In this document: positions 15,171 through 22,723 of the stretch, piece by piece
Layout of the letters: each line of letters starts with the position of its first letter
Position numbering within the stretch: position 1 is the stretch's first letter
Notes under the pieces: model-generated
Told to the model about the DNA's origin: nothing
Databases searched by the model: none
The model's input: only the letters and a program-made list of their open reading frames with translations
NCBI GenBank assembly: GCA_037439785.1
Contig: JBBIVJ010000001.1
Location: 62,001 to 126,000 of the forward strand
Direction: 5' to 3'
DNA: 64,000 bases
From: DSVZ01 sp037439785
Lineage (GTDB): Bacteria > Verrucomicrobiota > Verrucomicrobiia > Limisphaerales > J093
Translations under genes and position numbers: made by a program

Positions 15171-16073
15171 TCAACGCAGCCGGTCCCACACCAGCAACCC
15201 CATCACCGCCGGCAGGTACAGCACCGAGGCCAGAAACAGCCCGCGCGCGCTGGCCCGCGCCAGGCTGCGCGCAAACCACACCGCCAGCCCCAGCATGGCC
15301 GCCCCCAACACCAACGCTCCCGCCAGGTACGCCACCCCGGCCACCCCCAGCACAAACAGGCTCAGGCTCACCACCCACAGGCCCAGCGCATGGCTGATGC
15401 TTTGCAGCCCGGTCCGCTCCCCGTCCGGGTCCACCACCGGCAACATCTTCAGCCCGGCCCGCGCATAGTCCTCCCGGTACAGCCAGGCGATGGCCAGAAA
15501 ATGCGGGACCTGCCAGAAAAACTGGAGCGCGAACAGGGCCCACCCGCCGGCGGAGACCTCCCCCGCCGCCGCCGCCCAGCCGATCAACGGCGGCATGGCC
15601 CCGGGCACCGCCCCCACGATGGTGTTGAGGGTCGAAACCCGTTTCAGCGGCGTGTACACGCCCAGATAAAGGGCCAGCGTCACCGCGCCCAGCGCCGCGG
15701 CCAGCAGAGAACCGCCCACGCACAGCCAGGCCAGCCCCCCCACCGCCAGCACGGCCCCGCCCAGCAGCGCCCCGCTCGGCGACACCCGCCCGGACGGCAG
15801 GGGACGCGAGCGGGTACGTTCCATCAGGGCGTCGGTGTCACGCTCCAGGTACTGGTTGAGCGCGGCAGCGCCTCCCGCCAGCAGGGCGGTGCCGCCCAGC
15901 GTGTGCAGCGCCCGCCACGCGTCCACCGGCCCCGGTGAACCCAGGTAGTACCCCGCGGCGGTGGTGAGCACCACCAGGGCATTGAGCCGTGCCTTGACCA
16001 GCTCGGTCAGCACGGTCACCGCGGACTTGTCCGCGACCGGTTCACTCAACGAAGTTGCCATCAACGTCTGCAT
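15171..16073 (-). CDS. ctaB: Protoheme IX farnesyltransferase (heme O synthase)
   Basis: A 300-aa UbiA-type prenyltransferase of the inner membrane that converts heme b to heme O for cytochrome oxidase. The first Asp-rich motif is NQYLERDTDALMERT, followed by RPLPSGR. The second conserved loop is YTPLKRVSTLNTIVGAVPGA. The region QVPHFLAIAWLYREDYARAG is diagnostic for CtaB/CyoE. About eight or nine hydrophobic helices are visible. It lies 26 bp downstream of ctaA on the same strand, so heme O and heme A synthesis are co-transcribed. ATG 16073 is used; ATG 16061 is four codons later and equally possible. Confidence 0.95.
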   Translation of the reverse strand: MQTLMATSLSEPVADKSAVTVLTELVKARLNALVVLTTAAGYYLGSPGPVDAWRALHTLGGTALLAGGAAALNQYLERDTDALMERTRSRPLPSGRVSPSGALLGGAVLAVGGLAWLCVGGSLLAAALGAVTLALYLGVYTPLKRVSTLNTIVGAVPGAMPPLIGWAAAAGEVSAGGWALFALQFFWQVPHFLAIAWLYREDYARAGLKMLPVVDPDGERTGLQSISHALGLWVVSLSLFVLGVAGVAYLAGALVLGAAMLGLAVWFARSLARASARGLFLASVLYLPAVMGLLVWDRLR

Positions 16074-16099
16074 GATTTCGCCCGCCCCACGCTGCCCGC

Positions 16100-17305
16100 T
16101 CAAGCCGCCGACGTCCAGACCGGCGCCGGCCGGGCCGGCGTCGGTGACGCGGCTGTCTGCACCGGGGCGGCCTCCCGCGGCCGGCGCGAGGACCAGACGC
16201 CCAGCCCACCTCCGACTGCCAACAACAACGACCCCACCAGCACATGCAGGGTGGCAATGTCCGCGGCCTTGTTGGACCAGACCGTCCACGCCCCCAGCCC
16301 GAACTGCACCAGGACCAGCCCCAGCCACAGTGCCGCCCCCCGCCGCACCGGATGTTCCCGCGGCAGGTGCCGGCGCGCCCGGCCCACCACCACAACCACC
16401 ACCCCCAGCACCGCCACCGCGCCCAGCCGGTGGCTCATGTGCAACACCACATCCGCGGCCTCGATCGGTCGGGCGGCGTGGACTTCGATCCGCTGACGGT
16501 TGTAGCCGGCAAGGGACTCGGCGTCCAGCCGCGGCCAGAGCCGGCCGTGGGCGAGGGGAAAATCCGGCACCGCCAACCCGGCGTGGCGATGCCGCATCGA
16601 AGCGCCCAGGACCAGTTGCGCCACCACCAGGCCGAAGCCGATCCACACGAGCCGTTGGAGCCCTCGCGGCACCGCCGCCGGGAGTGCCCGCCGCCAGCCG
16701 GCACCGGTCCCCAACGCCACCAGCACGAGCAGCAACAGGAAGCCCTGGGCCAGCACCGCGTGGACGACACCCAGTTCATCGGCCAGCCACACCACGCGCA
16801 AGCCGCCCAGCAGTCCCTGGACCTGCACCAGGGCCAGGGCCAGCCAGCCCAGCGCCGGCAGGGGACGCGGCGCGGGGGCGTTGCGCGCCCACACCGCCGC
16901 GGCCAGCAACACCACCCCGCCAATGCCCGCCAGGAAGTGCCCGGCCCCCTTCAGTTCCGGCTTGAAGCCCACCAACGCCAGCCCCGCCAGCAGTTCCACC
17001 CCGCCCAGGATCGCCAGCGGACGCCGGGCCGGGGCGCCCCCCAGCCAGCGGGTCAAAAACACCACCAACGTGCCCACCACCGTCGCCCACAGCCGGTGGG
17101 TGTGTTCGTAAAAGATGCCCCCCTGCCAGAAATGGAAGGGCAGGGCAAACATGTTGTAGCCGTAGCTGGTGGGCCAGTCCGGCACTGCCAGCCCGGCCCC
17201 ACGGCTGGTCACCAGACCGCCGATGGAAATCAGGCCCAGGGTGGCCGCCACGCAGATCCAGGCGTAGCGATGGAGGGCGCGCGACGCGGGAGCAGCATCC
17301 GACAT
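16100..17305 (-). CDS. ctaA: Heme A synthase (COX15/CtaA family)
   Basis: A 401-aa membrane protein that oxidises the heme O methyl group to formyl, giving heme A. Visible blocks are GGLVTSRGAGLAVPDWP near the N-terminus, the first His motif EHTHRLWA, a middle segment MRHRHAGLAVPDFP, LHMSHRLGAVAV and LHVLVGSLLLA. The last three give the conserved heme-ligand histidines. Around eight TM helices are present and the C-terminal tail is Pro/Ala-rich. It is followed by ctaB. The presence of both implies an aa3-type (heme A) oxidase elsewhere in the genome; no cox structural genes are in this window. Confidence 0.93.
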   Translation of the reverse strand: MSDAAPASRALHRYAWICVAATLGLISIGGLVTSRGAGLAVPDWPTSYGYNMFALPFHFWQGGIFYEHTHRLWATVVGTLVVFLTRWLGGAPARRPLAILGGVELLAGLALVGFKPELKGAGHFLAGIGGVVLLAAAVWARNAPAPRPLPALGWLALALVQVQGLLGGLRVVWLADELGVVHAVLAQGFLLLLVLVALGTGAGWRRALPAAVPRGLQRLVWIGFGLVVAQLVLGASMRHRHAGLAVPDFPLAHGRLWPRLDAESLAGYNRQRIEVHAARPIEAADVVLHMSHRLGAVAVLGVVVVVVGRARRHLPREHPVRRGAALWLGLVLVQFGLGAWTVWSNKAADIATLHVLVGSLLLAVGGGLGVWSSRRPREAAPVQTAASPTPARPAPVWTSAA

Positions 17306-17337
17306 GGGCCCAGTCTAGGCGCTCGGTCCGGGGAATC

Positions 17338-17370
17338 AAAAAACCGCTGCCCCCGGTCGGGCGGCAGCGG
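17338..17370 (-). terminator. Rho-independent terminator of the cupredoxin-like gene
   Basis: On the minus strand CCGCTGCC pairs with GGCAGCGG around a GC-rich loop, followed by six T (17343-17338). It lies just after the stop of the cupredoxin-like gene at 17399 and before ctaA, so ctaA probably has its own start. Confidence 0.85.
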
Positions 17371-17398
17371 CGGGGAAGATTCCCGGCTCGGGCCGGGA

Positions 17399-18097
17399 TT
17401 ACTTGGCTTCGAGGGTGAAGTTGACCTCTTTCTTGTCCGAGTCGGTCACGGTGATCTGTTGTGTGGCCTCGCCGGCCTTGAGGTGGTAGGCCACCAGGGT
17501 GTAGGTGCCGGCGGGCAGATCGCTCGGGAGCTTGAACTTCCCGTCCTTGTCGGTGACCGCAAACCACTGGTGGTCCATCACGCCCACGTAGGCAAACATC
17601 CAGGGGTGGACGTCGCACTTGATGCGCACCAGCACCTCGCGGTTGGCGAAGCTCTTTTCGGTCACCATCCCCTGCACCGGCTGGCCGATGTTGAATCCCT
17701 TGTTGCCGGCCACCTTCGGTGTGGCGTGCACGTTGTGCATCAACGGGTCGGAGTTCTTGATCTTGAAGGGCTGGTTGGTCCGCACCCCCATCACGTACGG
17801 TACGAAGATGCAGTTGATCTGGTCCAGTAACGGTGTGTCGGAGGGCGGCTTCGAACCGGGCGGAGTTTCCTTGATGTACACAAACACGTTGGCCAGGCCG
17901 CCGTCCGGGGACACCACGTAATGGCGCGTGAAGGCGTCCTGGGTGTGGAGTTTGCCACACAGGGCGTCGAACAGGATTTTCCTTTCCGGCGGCGGGGTGC
18001 CCTTGAGGGTCACCCGGCCACTGATGTCCGCCGCGTGGAGGGGGAGCACCACGCCGACAGCCAGCAACGATGAGGTCAGCAGGGGAGGCAGGTTCAT
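17399..18097 (-). CDS. Exported cupredoxin-like copper protein with a regulatory-like C-terminal domain
   Basis: A 232-aa protein with a signal peptide ending HAA (about residue 23). Residues 115-175 look like a type-1 copper site: His121 or His124 in LMHNVH, then Cys161, His164 and Met167 or Met174 within CDVHPWMFAYVGVM. The tail (KDGKFKLPSDLPAGTYTLVAYH) resembles carboxypeptidase-regulatory/SdrD-like beta sandwiches. Similar proteins are annotated as plastocyanin-like or methylamine-utilisation proteins. It probably carries electrons in the periplasm. The heme A genes lie downstream and a porin-cytochrome pair upstream. An FNR/CRP-like site (18200-18213) lies about 100 bp upstream. ATG 18097 is preferred over an upstream start at 18115 that adds six residues. 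Confidence 0.75.
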   Translation of the reverse strand: MNLPPLLTSSLLAVGVVLPLHAADISGRVTLKGTPPPERKILFDALCGKLHTQDAFTRHYVVSPDGGLANVFVYIKETPPGSKPPSDTPLLDQINCIFVPYVMGVRTNQPFKIKNSDPLMHNVHATPKVAGNKGFNIGQPVQGMVTEKSFANREVLVRIKCDVHPWMFAYVGVMDHQWFAVTDKDGKFKLPSDLPAGTYTLVAYHLKAGEATQQITVTDSDKKEVNFTLEAK

Positions 18098-18199
18098 GTT
18101 AACGACTTCGACCACAGGTTTCGGTTCTCAAATCACGGCCAGTCTAGCAGCCCTCCCCCGCCCCGGCAAGCCCGGCCGCCCGAGCGGCTGGGCGGAGGC

Positions 18200-18213
18200 T
18201 TGACCTGCATCAA
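18200..18213. promoter_or_regulatory. FNR/CRP-superfamily-like operator
   Basis: The site TTGACCTGCATCAA matches the FNR/Dnr-type consensus (TTGAT-N4-ATCAA) at nine of ten fixed positions. It is 103 bp upstream of the cupredoxin-like gene start and downstream of the porin gene, so it would act on the cupredoxin-like gene. Oxygen- or nitric-oxide-responsive control is a guess from motif shape. Confidence 0.45.
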
Positions 18214-18401
18214 AGACAGCGCGGCGGGGACTTGCCCGAAGCATTTCGCCCGCTCCGTTGGCCGGCAGAGCGCATGACCGGGCCTTCGAGCGGGACGCCC
18301 CCAAGCCGATGGTCGGGGTCCTCACCCTGCTCCACTGCGTCCCCCTCGCCTCCGGGGCTCGCAGCCGCGCCGCGGGCCGGGGGCTGCGCCCCGCCGCGGG
18401 C

Positions 18402-20570
18402 TCAGAAGCGGTAGCGCAGGGTCGAGTACACCCAGTGCGTGTCGTAATCCCGCCGCCCGCCGGCGAGGGTGTCGTGGCTGGTGAAGAAGCCGTAGCGGAG
18501 GGCCAGTTGGACGCGCGCGGAGAGGCGGCGGATCAGGCCGAGGGTAAGGCCGTGTTCCTCCGCGCCGGCCCCGTACGGCTGGCCGGCCAGGGAGTTGTCC
18601 GCGTAGTTGTCCGCCCGGTAGTAAACGTATTGCGCCTCCAGGTCGGTCCGGTCATCGCAGGCCAGGCCCAGGGTGAGCTGGGCGGTCCAGTAATCGTTTT
18701 CGGCATCCTGTACGGCGGGCAGGAACGACGAGGCAGGCGTCTCGGTGCGGTCGGTCACGTAACTGAGCGAACCCAAGACGTAGAGCCGCGCCCAGGGCAC
18801 CCAACTGAGGCTGCCGCTGCCGATGTGGCTGGTGAGTTCGGCCGATTCGAGGGAGGCGCGGCCGTCGGCGCGGGTCTCGATGCGGGACAGTTGCAGGTCG
18901 TAGCGGCCGACCAGGGTGAGATTGGCGCGGGGCCGCCAGGTGAGGCGGAAGTTGAGGTCGTCGGTGGTGAAGTCCTGGGCGCGGAGGTAGGCGGGCAGGC
19001 GGTTGATCGAGTCGGGGGTGTTGGGGGTCGAGTCGCGGTCGTGGTCGTAATCGTTGTTGCGAATCTTGTGGTAGTACTCGGCGCCGAAGCTCAGGCGTCG
19101 GCGGGGATACCAGTTGGCGCCCACGGTGTATTTCTGGGCGTGGCGCTGGTCGTCGGTGGAGCGAAACAGCACGGCGGTGGCGGTGGTGCGGTTGTCCAGC
19201 CGTTCGTCGAGGTCGCCGTTGCCCTGGAGCCACCAGCCGCGGGCGTAGAAGACCCAGTTGGTCAGGCCGGTGTAGCGGACCTCGAGCGCCTCCGACACGT
19301 CCAGCAGTCGGCGTTCGCTGGCGGCGGCGTAGGCCGAGGGGCTGAAGGGGGCGGCGGGCGCATCGAAGAACGCCTCGCTGTCGGTCTGGCGGCTCTCGAT
19401 CCGGACCGCGGGCACCAGCACCAGGCGGTCGGTCAGTTGCGCCAGCAGATTCAGGTTGCCCACGTGCTGGCGCAGGAGCGCACCGCCCGCCAGCCGGTCG
19501 AAGGTGCCGATGGCGGGGTAGCGTTGGGCGAGGTCGGGATCAAAGACCGAACCAAACACCCGGTAGCCGGCAAGCTCGGAAGTCAGGTCGGTGTAACCAT
19601 AGGCGGCAGTGAATTTGAAGCGGTCCCCCAGCGGGGTCTCGGTGGTGGCATGGGCGCCGAACAGGTCCGCGGTGGTTCGGTCGCGCTGGGTCACGCGCCG
19701 GTCCAGGGCCGGGCCCTCGCCGGGAAAGCGCCGCATCCAGCGGGCCTCGTCGTTGTCCTGGCGCTCATAGCGGAAGCCGACGCCCACGCGCGTGCCCGCC
19801 AGGGTGTGGGCCAGGTCGGCCATTACCAGATCGCGCACGCGGTCCAGGTCCAGCAGCGTCGGCACGATATTGCGGGTCCCCAGGCCGCCGGTCTGGCCGG
19901 TCAGCCCCCAACTGGTCGAGTCCTTCTGCCCCTCCCGCTCGCGGTGGGAGTACCGCAGGGTGAAGTGGGGCACCTTGGGCAGCCGCAGCCCGGCCTCGAG
20001 GGTGAACTCCCGCTCGTCGAAGGCCAGCGCGCCCGAGTACAGGTCATACCAGCCCTGCGTGGGGGGAAACCAGCCCCCCGCCGGGTCGGACCACTGGCGG
20101 AACTCCCGGTACCCGAACCGCACAAAGCCCTTCTCAGGCAGGTTCAGGTCAAACCGCAGCGCGTAGTCGTGGTTGTCAAAAATCCCGCGGCCGTCCAGTT
20201 GGAGCAGGCCGTCGCCGCCCACCGGCCGCTCGTAGTGGAAACTCTCGACGCCCCCAAACGCGCCGTCCGGCTGCCCGGTCCGCTGCTGGTAGGCGGCGCG
20301 GCGGCCGTTGAAAAAGGTCCCCCCCACGCCGAACTCGATCCAGTTCCGCGGCTCGCCCGCCCCGGCGGGGGCGGCTTCCGCGGCCGGTTCTTCCGTGGCC
20401 GGTTCGCCGGCCGGCGCTTCGGCGGGCTCGGTCCTGGTCGGCTCCGGGGGCGAGGCCGGCGGCGCAGCCGGGGGCGCTTCGGCTGCGCACACGCCCATTG
20501 TGAGCGGCAGCGCCCACAGGGCGGGCACCAGGCGGCGGGGCAGCGGAGCGGGGGGAGTGGGGGGGTTCAT
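18402..20570 (-). CDS. MtrB/PioB-like outer-membrane porin of a cytochrome conduit
   Basis: A 722-aa protein with a signal peptide, a Pro/Ala/Glu-rich linker (residues about 30-70), and then a large beta-barrel. Strands end in aromatic residues and the last residue is Phe (STLRYRF). Motifs such as GFVRFGYREFRQW, FTLRYSHREREGQ and FEYRYTG-like repeats match the MtrB/PioB family, whose 26-28-strand barrel sheathes a multiheme cytochrome across the outer membrane. Its partner cytochrome lies immediately upstream with a 14-bp gap. A consensus Shine-Dalgarno GGAGGT (20580-20575) fixes ATG 20570. No N-terminal CxxC pair as in Shewanella MtrB is visible. The family call rests on overall layout and neighbour. 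Confidence 0.8.
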   Translation of the reverse strand: MNPPTPPAPLPRRLVPALWALPLTMGVCAAEAPPAAPPASPPEPTRTEPAEAPAGEPATEEPAAEAAPAGAGEPRNWIEFGVGGTFFNGRRAAYQQRTGQPDGAFGGVESFHYERPVGGDGLLQLDGRGIFDNHDYALRFDLNLPEKGFVRFGYREFRQWSDPAGGWFPPTQGWYDLYSGALAFDEREFTLEAGLRLPKVPHFTLRYSHREREGQKDSTSWGLTGQTGGLGTRNIVPTLLDLDRVRDLVMADLAHTLAGTRVGVGFRYERQDNDEARWMRRFPGEGPALDRRVTQRDRTTADLFGAHATTETPLGDRFKFTAAYGYTDLTSELAGYRVFGSVFDPDLAQRYPAIGTFDRLAGGALLRQHVGNLNLLAQLTDRLVLVPAVRIESRQTDSEAFFDAPAAPFSPSAYAAASERRLLDVSEALEVRYTGLTNWVFYARGWWLQGNGDLDERLDNRTTATAVLFRSTDDQRHAQKYTVGANWYPRRRLSFGAEYYHKIRNNDYDHDRDSTPNTPDSINRLPAYLRAQDFTTDDLNFRLTWRPRANLTLVGRYDLQLSRIETRADGRASLESAELTSHIGSGSLSWVPWARLYVLGSLSYVTDRTETPASSFLPAVQDAENDYWTAQLTLGLACDDRTDLEAQYVYYRADNYADNSLAGQPYGAGAEEHGLTLGLIRRLSARVQLALRYGFFTSHDTLAGGRRDYDTHWVYSTLRYRF

Positions 20571-20584
20571 GGCGACCTCCGGAT

Positions 20585-21403
20585 TCAGTACCGCAGCGAG
20601 GAACTGACCTGGGAGCCGTGCACGGCTTCGTGGCAGCCGGCGCTCCAGCAGGTACCCTGGGACAACAACAACGCGTGATCGAACCCGCCGATGAGCACTT
20701 CGCCGCCGGGGCGGCGTTCGGCGATGTGGCACTTCAGGCACAACGAGGCATTGCGCTGGGTGAGCAGTTTGGCGTTCACCGAGCCGTGCGGCTGGTGGCA
20801 GGTGGTGCAGCCTTCGCGCATGGCTTCGTGCTCGAAGACATGCGGGCCCCGCTGGGTGTCATGGCATTCGGTGCACCCCTCCGAAGCCGATACCAGCGAG
20901 GTGCCGACACCCTTCACCGCCGGGCCGCGATGGGGATCGTGGCACTCCTGACAGGTCATCCGTCCCTCCGGTACCGGATGATGGTGGGGCAGGTTGAACG
21001 CGGCCCGCGTGGCCAGATGGCACTGGTAACAGGTCTGGGGGTCCTGGCGCGGATTCAGAATGGTACCCGGTTCGCCGCCCGACTCGCTGTGGAGGCTGCC
21101 CGGCCCGTGGCAGGACTCGCAGCCCACATCAAGGGCGTTCGGCCCCCGCGCCTGGAGGTTCGCATGCACCGCGGTCCGGAACTCCCGCACCAGCTCCTCG
21201 TGGCAGTCCGCACAGGCGGCGGTGCCGACAAAACTGGCGCCGGGGATGGTCGGCGGCGCCACCACCGTCCGGCTCAACGTGCCGCAGGCGATCAGGCCGA
21301 CCAGCGGGCCGGCCCAAAGCCCCCAGCGCAGGCACGTCAACCAGCGGCGGCGGGAGGTGGAAGCGGAGAGACCGTGCGGGGTGGGTTCGGCGCGTTCAGT
21401 CAT
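20585..21403 (-). CDS. Octaheme c-type cytochrome lipoprotein, MtrA/DmsE-like
   Basis: A 272-aa protein. A hydrophobic segment ends in a lipobox-like LIAC (Cys40). It has seven CXXCH heme sites, with first Cys at residues 64, 95, 125, 151, 177, 199 and 222, and an eighth CX4CH site at 252 (CWSAGCH). Several distal His residues could be the second axial ligands. MtrA and DmsE carry ten hemes in about 330 aa, so this is a shorter relative. With the MtrB-like barrel directly downstream, it probably forms a periplasm-to-outside electron wire. ATG 21403 is preferred because it gives a normal signal length; an earlier in-frame start (21445) adds 14 residues. Confidence 0.88.
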   Translation of the reverse strand: MTERAEPTPHGLSASTSRRRWLTCLRWGLWAGPLVGLIACGTLSRTVVAPPTIPGASFVGTAACADCHEELVREFRTAVHANLQARGPNALDVGCESCHGPGSLHSESGGEPGTILNPRQDPQTCYQCHLATRAAFNLPHHHPVPEGRMTCQECHDPHRGPAVKGVGTSLVSASEGCTECHDTQRGPHVFEHEAMREGCTTCHQPHGSVNAKLLTQRNASLCLKCHIAERRPGGEVLIGGFDHALLLSQGTCWSAGCHEAVHGSQVSSSLRY

Positions 21404-21686
21404 AAGAAACGCTGGTCTGCGCCCCCCAGAGACCATGCAAGACAAAAGGACTCAAGCGAAAAATGCTGGATTCGGCGTTTTACGGGGAATGGGGAGCGCG
21501 CAGTCCCGAAGCCGGCGTCGAGGCGGGATGATTCGGCCGGTCACCCGGCAGGGGCGGGCCGGGCAGGTGGGCGCCGTGCCGCCCCACGCTCAGCTCGGGG
21601 CAGCCCGCGAAAACGGTTGCCCTGGATATGCCTTTGCTTCACCTTTCCGTCCGGTTCGATTGGGATCACTCAACATCTGGCCAGCC

Positions 21687-22634
21687 ATGAATCCACCCCT
21701 GAACCGCCGTCACTTCCTTCAAACCGCGGCCGTCACGGCGGCCGCCCTCCCGGTGGGTTTGCCGGCGGAGCCCGTCCCCGGCCTGCCCACCCATCCCCTG
21801 CCCCCGCCGCAGGGGCAGCTCCCCACCGGCCGCATCGGCCCGCGCACCTTCAGCCGGCTGATGCTGGGCGGGAACCTGATCGGCGGCTACGCCCACGCCC
21901 GCGACCTCCAGTACGTCTCGCACCTGATGCTGCGTTACAACACCGACGCCAAGATCGCCGAGACCCTCGAGCTGGCCGAGACCCACGGCATCAACGCGGT
22001 CAACAGTTGGGTGCGCGACGGTGCGCACCACTTCCAGCGCCACTGGAAACGCGGCGGCAAGATGCAATGGATCGCCCAGGCCCGCCTGGACGAGCGGGGT
22101 GGCTTCGACCAGTTCAAGCAGGCCGCCGACCTCGGCGCGGTGGCCATCCATGCGACCGGCGATACCGCCGACGCACTGGTGCAACGGGGCGAGCTGGACA
22201 CCCTGGCCCGCAGCCTCGAGGTCATCCGCGCCCGCGGCTGTCTGGCCGGGATTGCGGCGCACGGCCTGGGCACCATCGTGGCCTGTGAAAAGGCCGGCAT
22301 CCAACCCGACATCTACCTCAAAACTTTCCACACCCACGATTACTTCACCGCCCCGCGGCCGGACGAGACCGGCGACCTGGGCCGTTACGACAACTCCTGG
22401 TGCAAGGACCCCGAGGAGGTGGCCGAAGTCATGTTCCGGGTGCGCCAGCCCTGGATTGCCTTCAAGGTCCTCGCGGCGGGGGCCATCGCCCCGGCGCGCG
22501 GCTTCCGACACGCGTTTGAAAATGGCGCCGACTTCATCCTGGTGGGCATGTTTGACTGGCAGATCGAGGAGGACGTGCGCCTGACCCGCGAAATCCTCGC
22601 CCACCTCCAGCGCACCCGGCCCTGGAGGAGCTGA
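21687..22634 (+). CDS. Tat-exported TIM-barrel protein, aldo/keto reductase-like
   Basis: A 315-aa protein with a twin-arginine-type signal (NRRHFLQTAAVTAAALP). The fold looks like a TIM barrel with distant similarity to aldo/keto reductases: FSRLMLGGNLIGGYAHARDL, AKIAETLELAETHGINAVNSW, IAAHGLGTIVACEKAG and WIAFKVLAAGAIAPARGF, ending in FILVGMFDWQIEEDV. The usual AKR catalytic Tyr-Lys-His set could not be mapped, so the reaction is unknown. It is transcribed divergently from the cytochrome. Relatives are common in Verrucomicrobiota as far as I recall. Confidence 0.7.
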   Translation: MNPPLNRRHFLQTAAVTAAALPVGLPAEPVPGLPTHPLPPPQGQLPTGRIGPRTFSRLMLGGNLIGGYAHARDLQYVSHLMLRYNTDAKIAETLELAETHGINAVNSWVRDGAHHFQRHWKRGGKMQWIAQARLDERGGFDQFKQAADLGAVAIHATGDTADALVQRGELDTLARSLEVIRARGCLAGIAAHGLGTIVACEKAGIQPDIYLKTFHTHDYFTAPRPDETGDLGRYDNSWCKDPEEVAEVMFRVRQPWIAFKVLAAGAIAPARGFRHAFENGADFILVGMFDWQIEEDVRLTREILAHLQRTRPWRS

Positions 22635-22723
22635 CACCGCCGCCCCGGCCGTGTCCGGCTCCCGCTGCGGGAAGTACATTCCCCGGGCAGGAAGCCGGGC
22701 GAAGTGGAGGGAAGGCCCGGCCC

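Noticed and set aside
18200..18213. Control of the MtrB-like porin gene by the FNR-like site.
   Set aside because: The site lies downstream of the porin gene on its strand, so it cannot be its promoter element; only the cupredoxin-like gene lies downstream of it.
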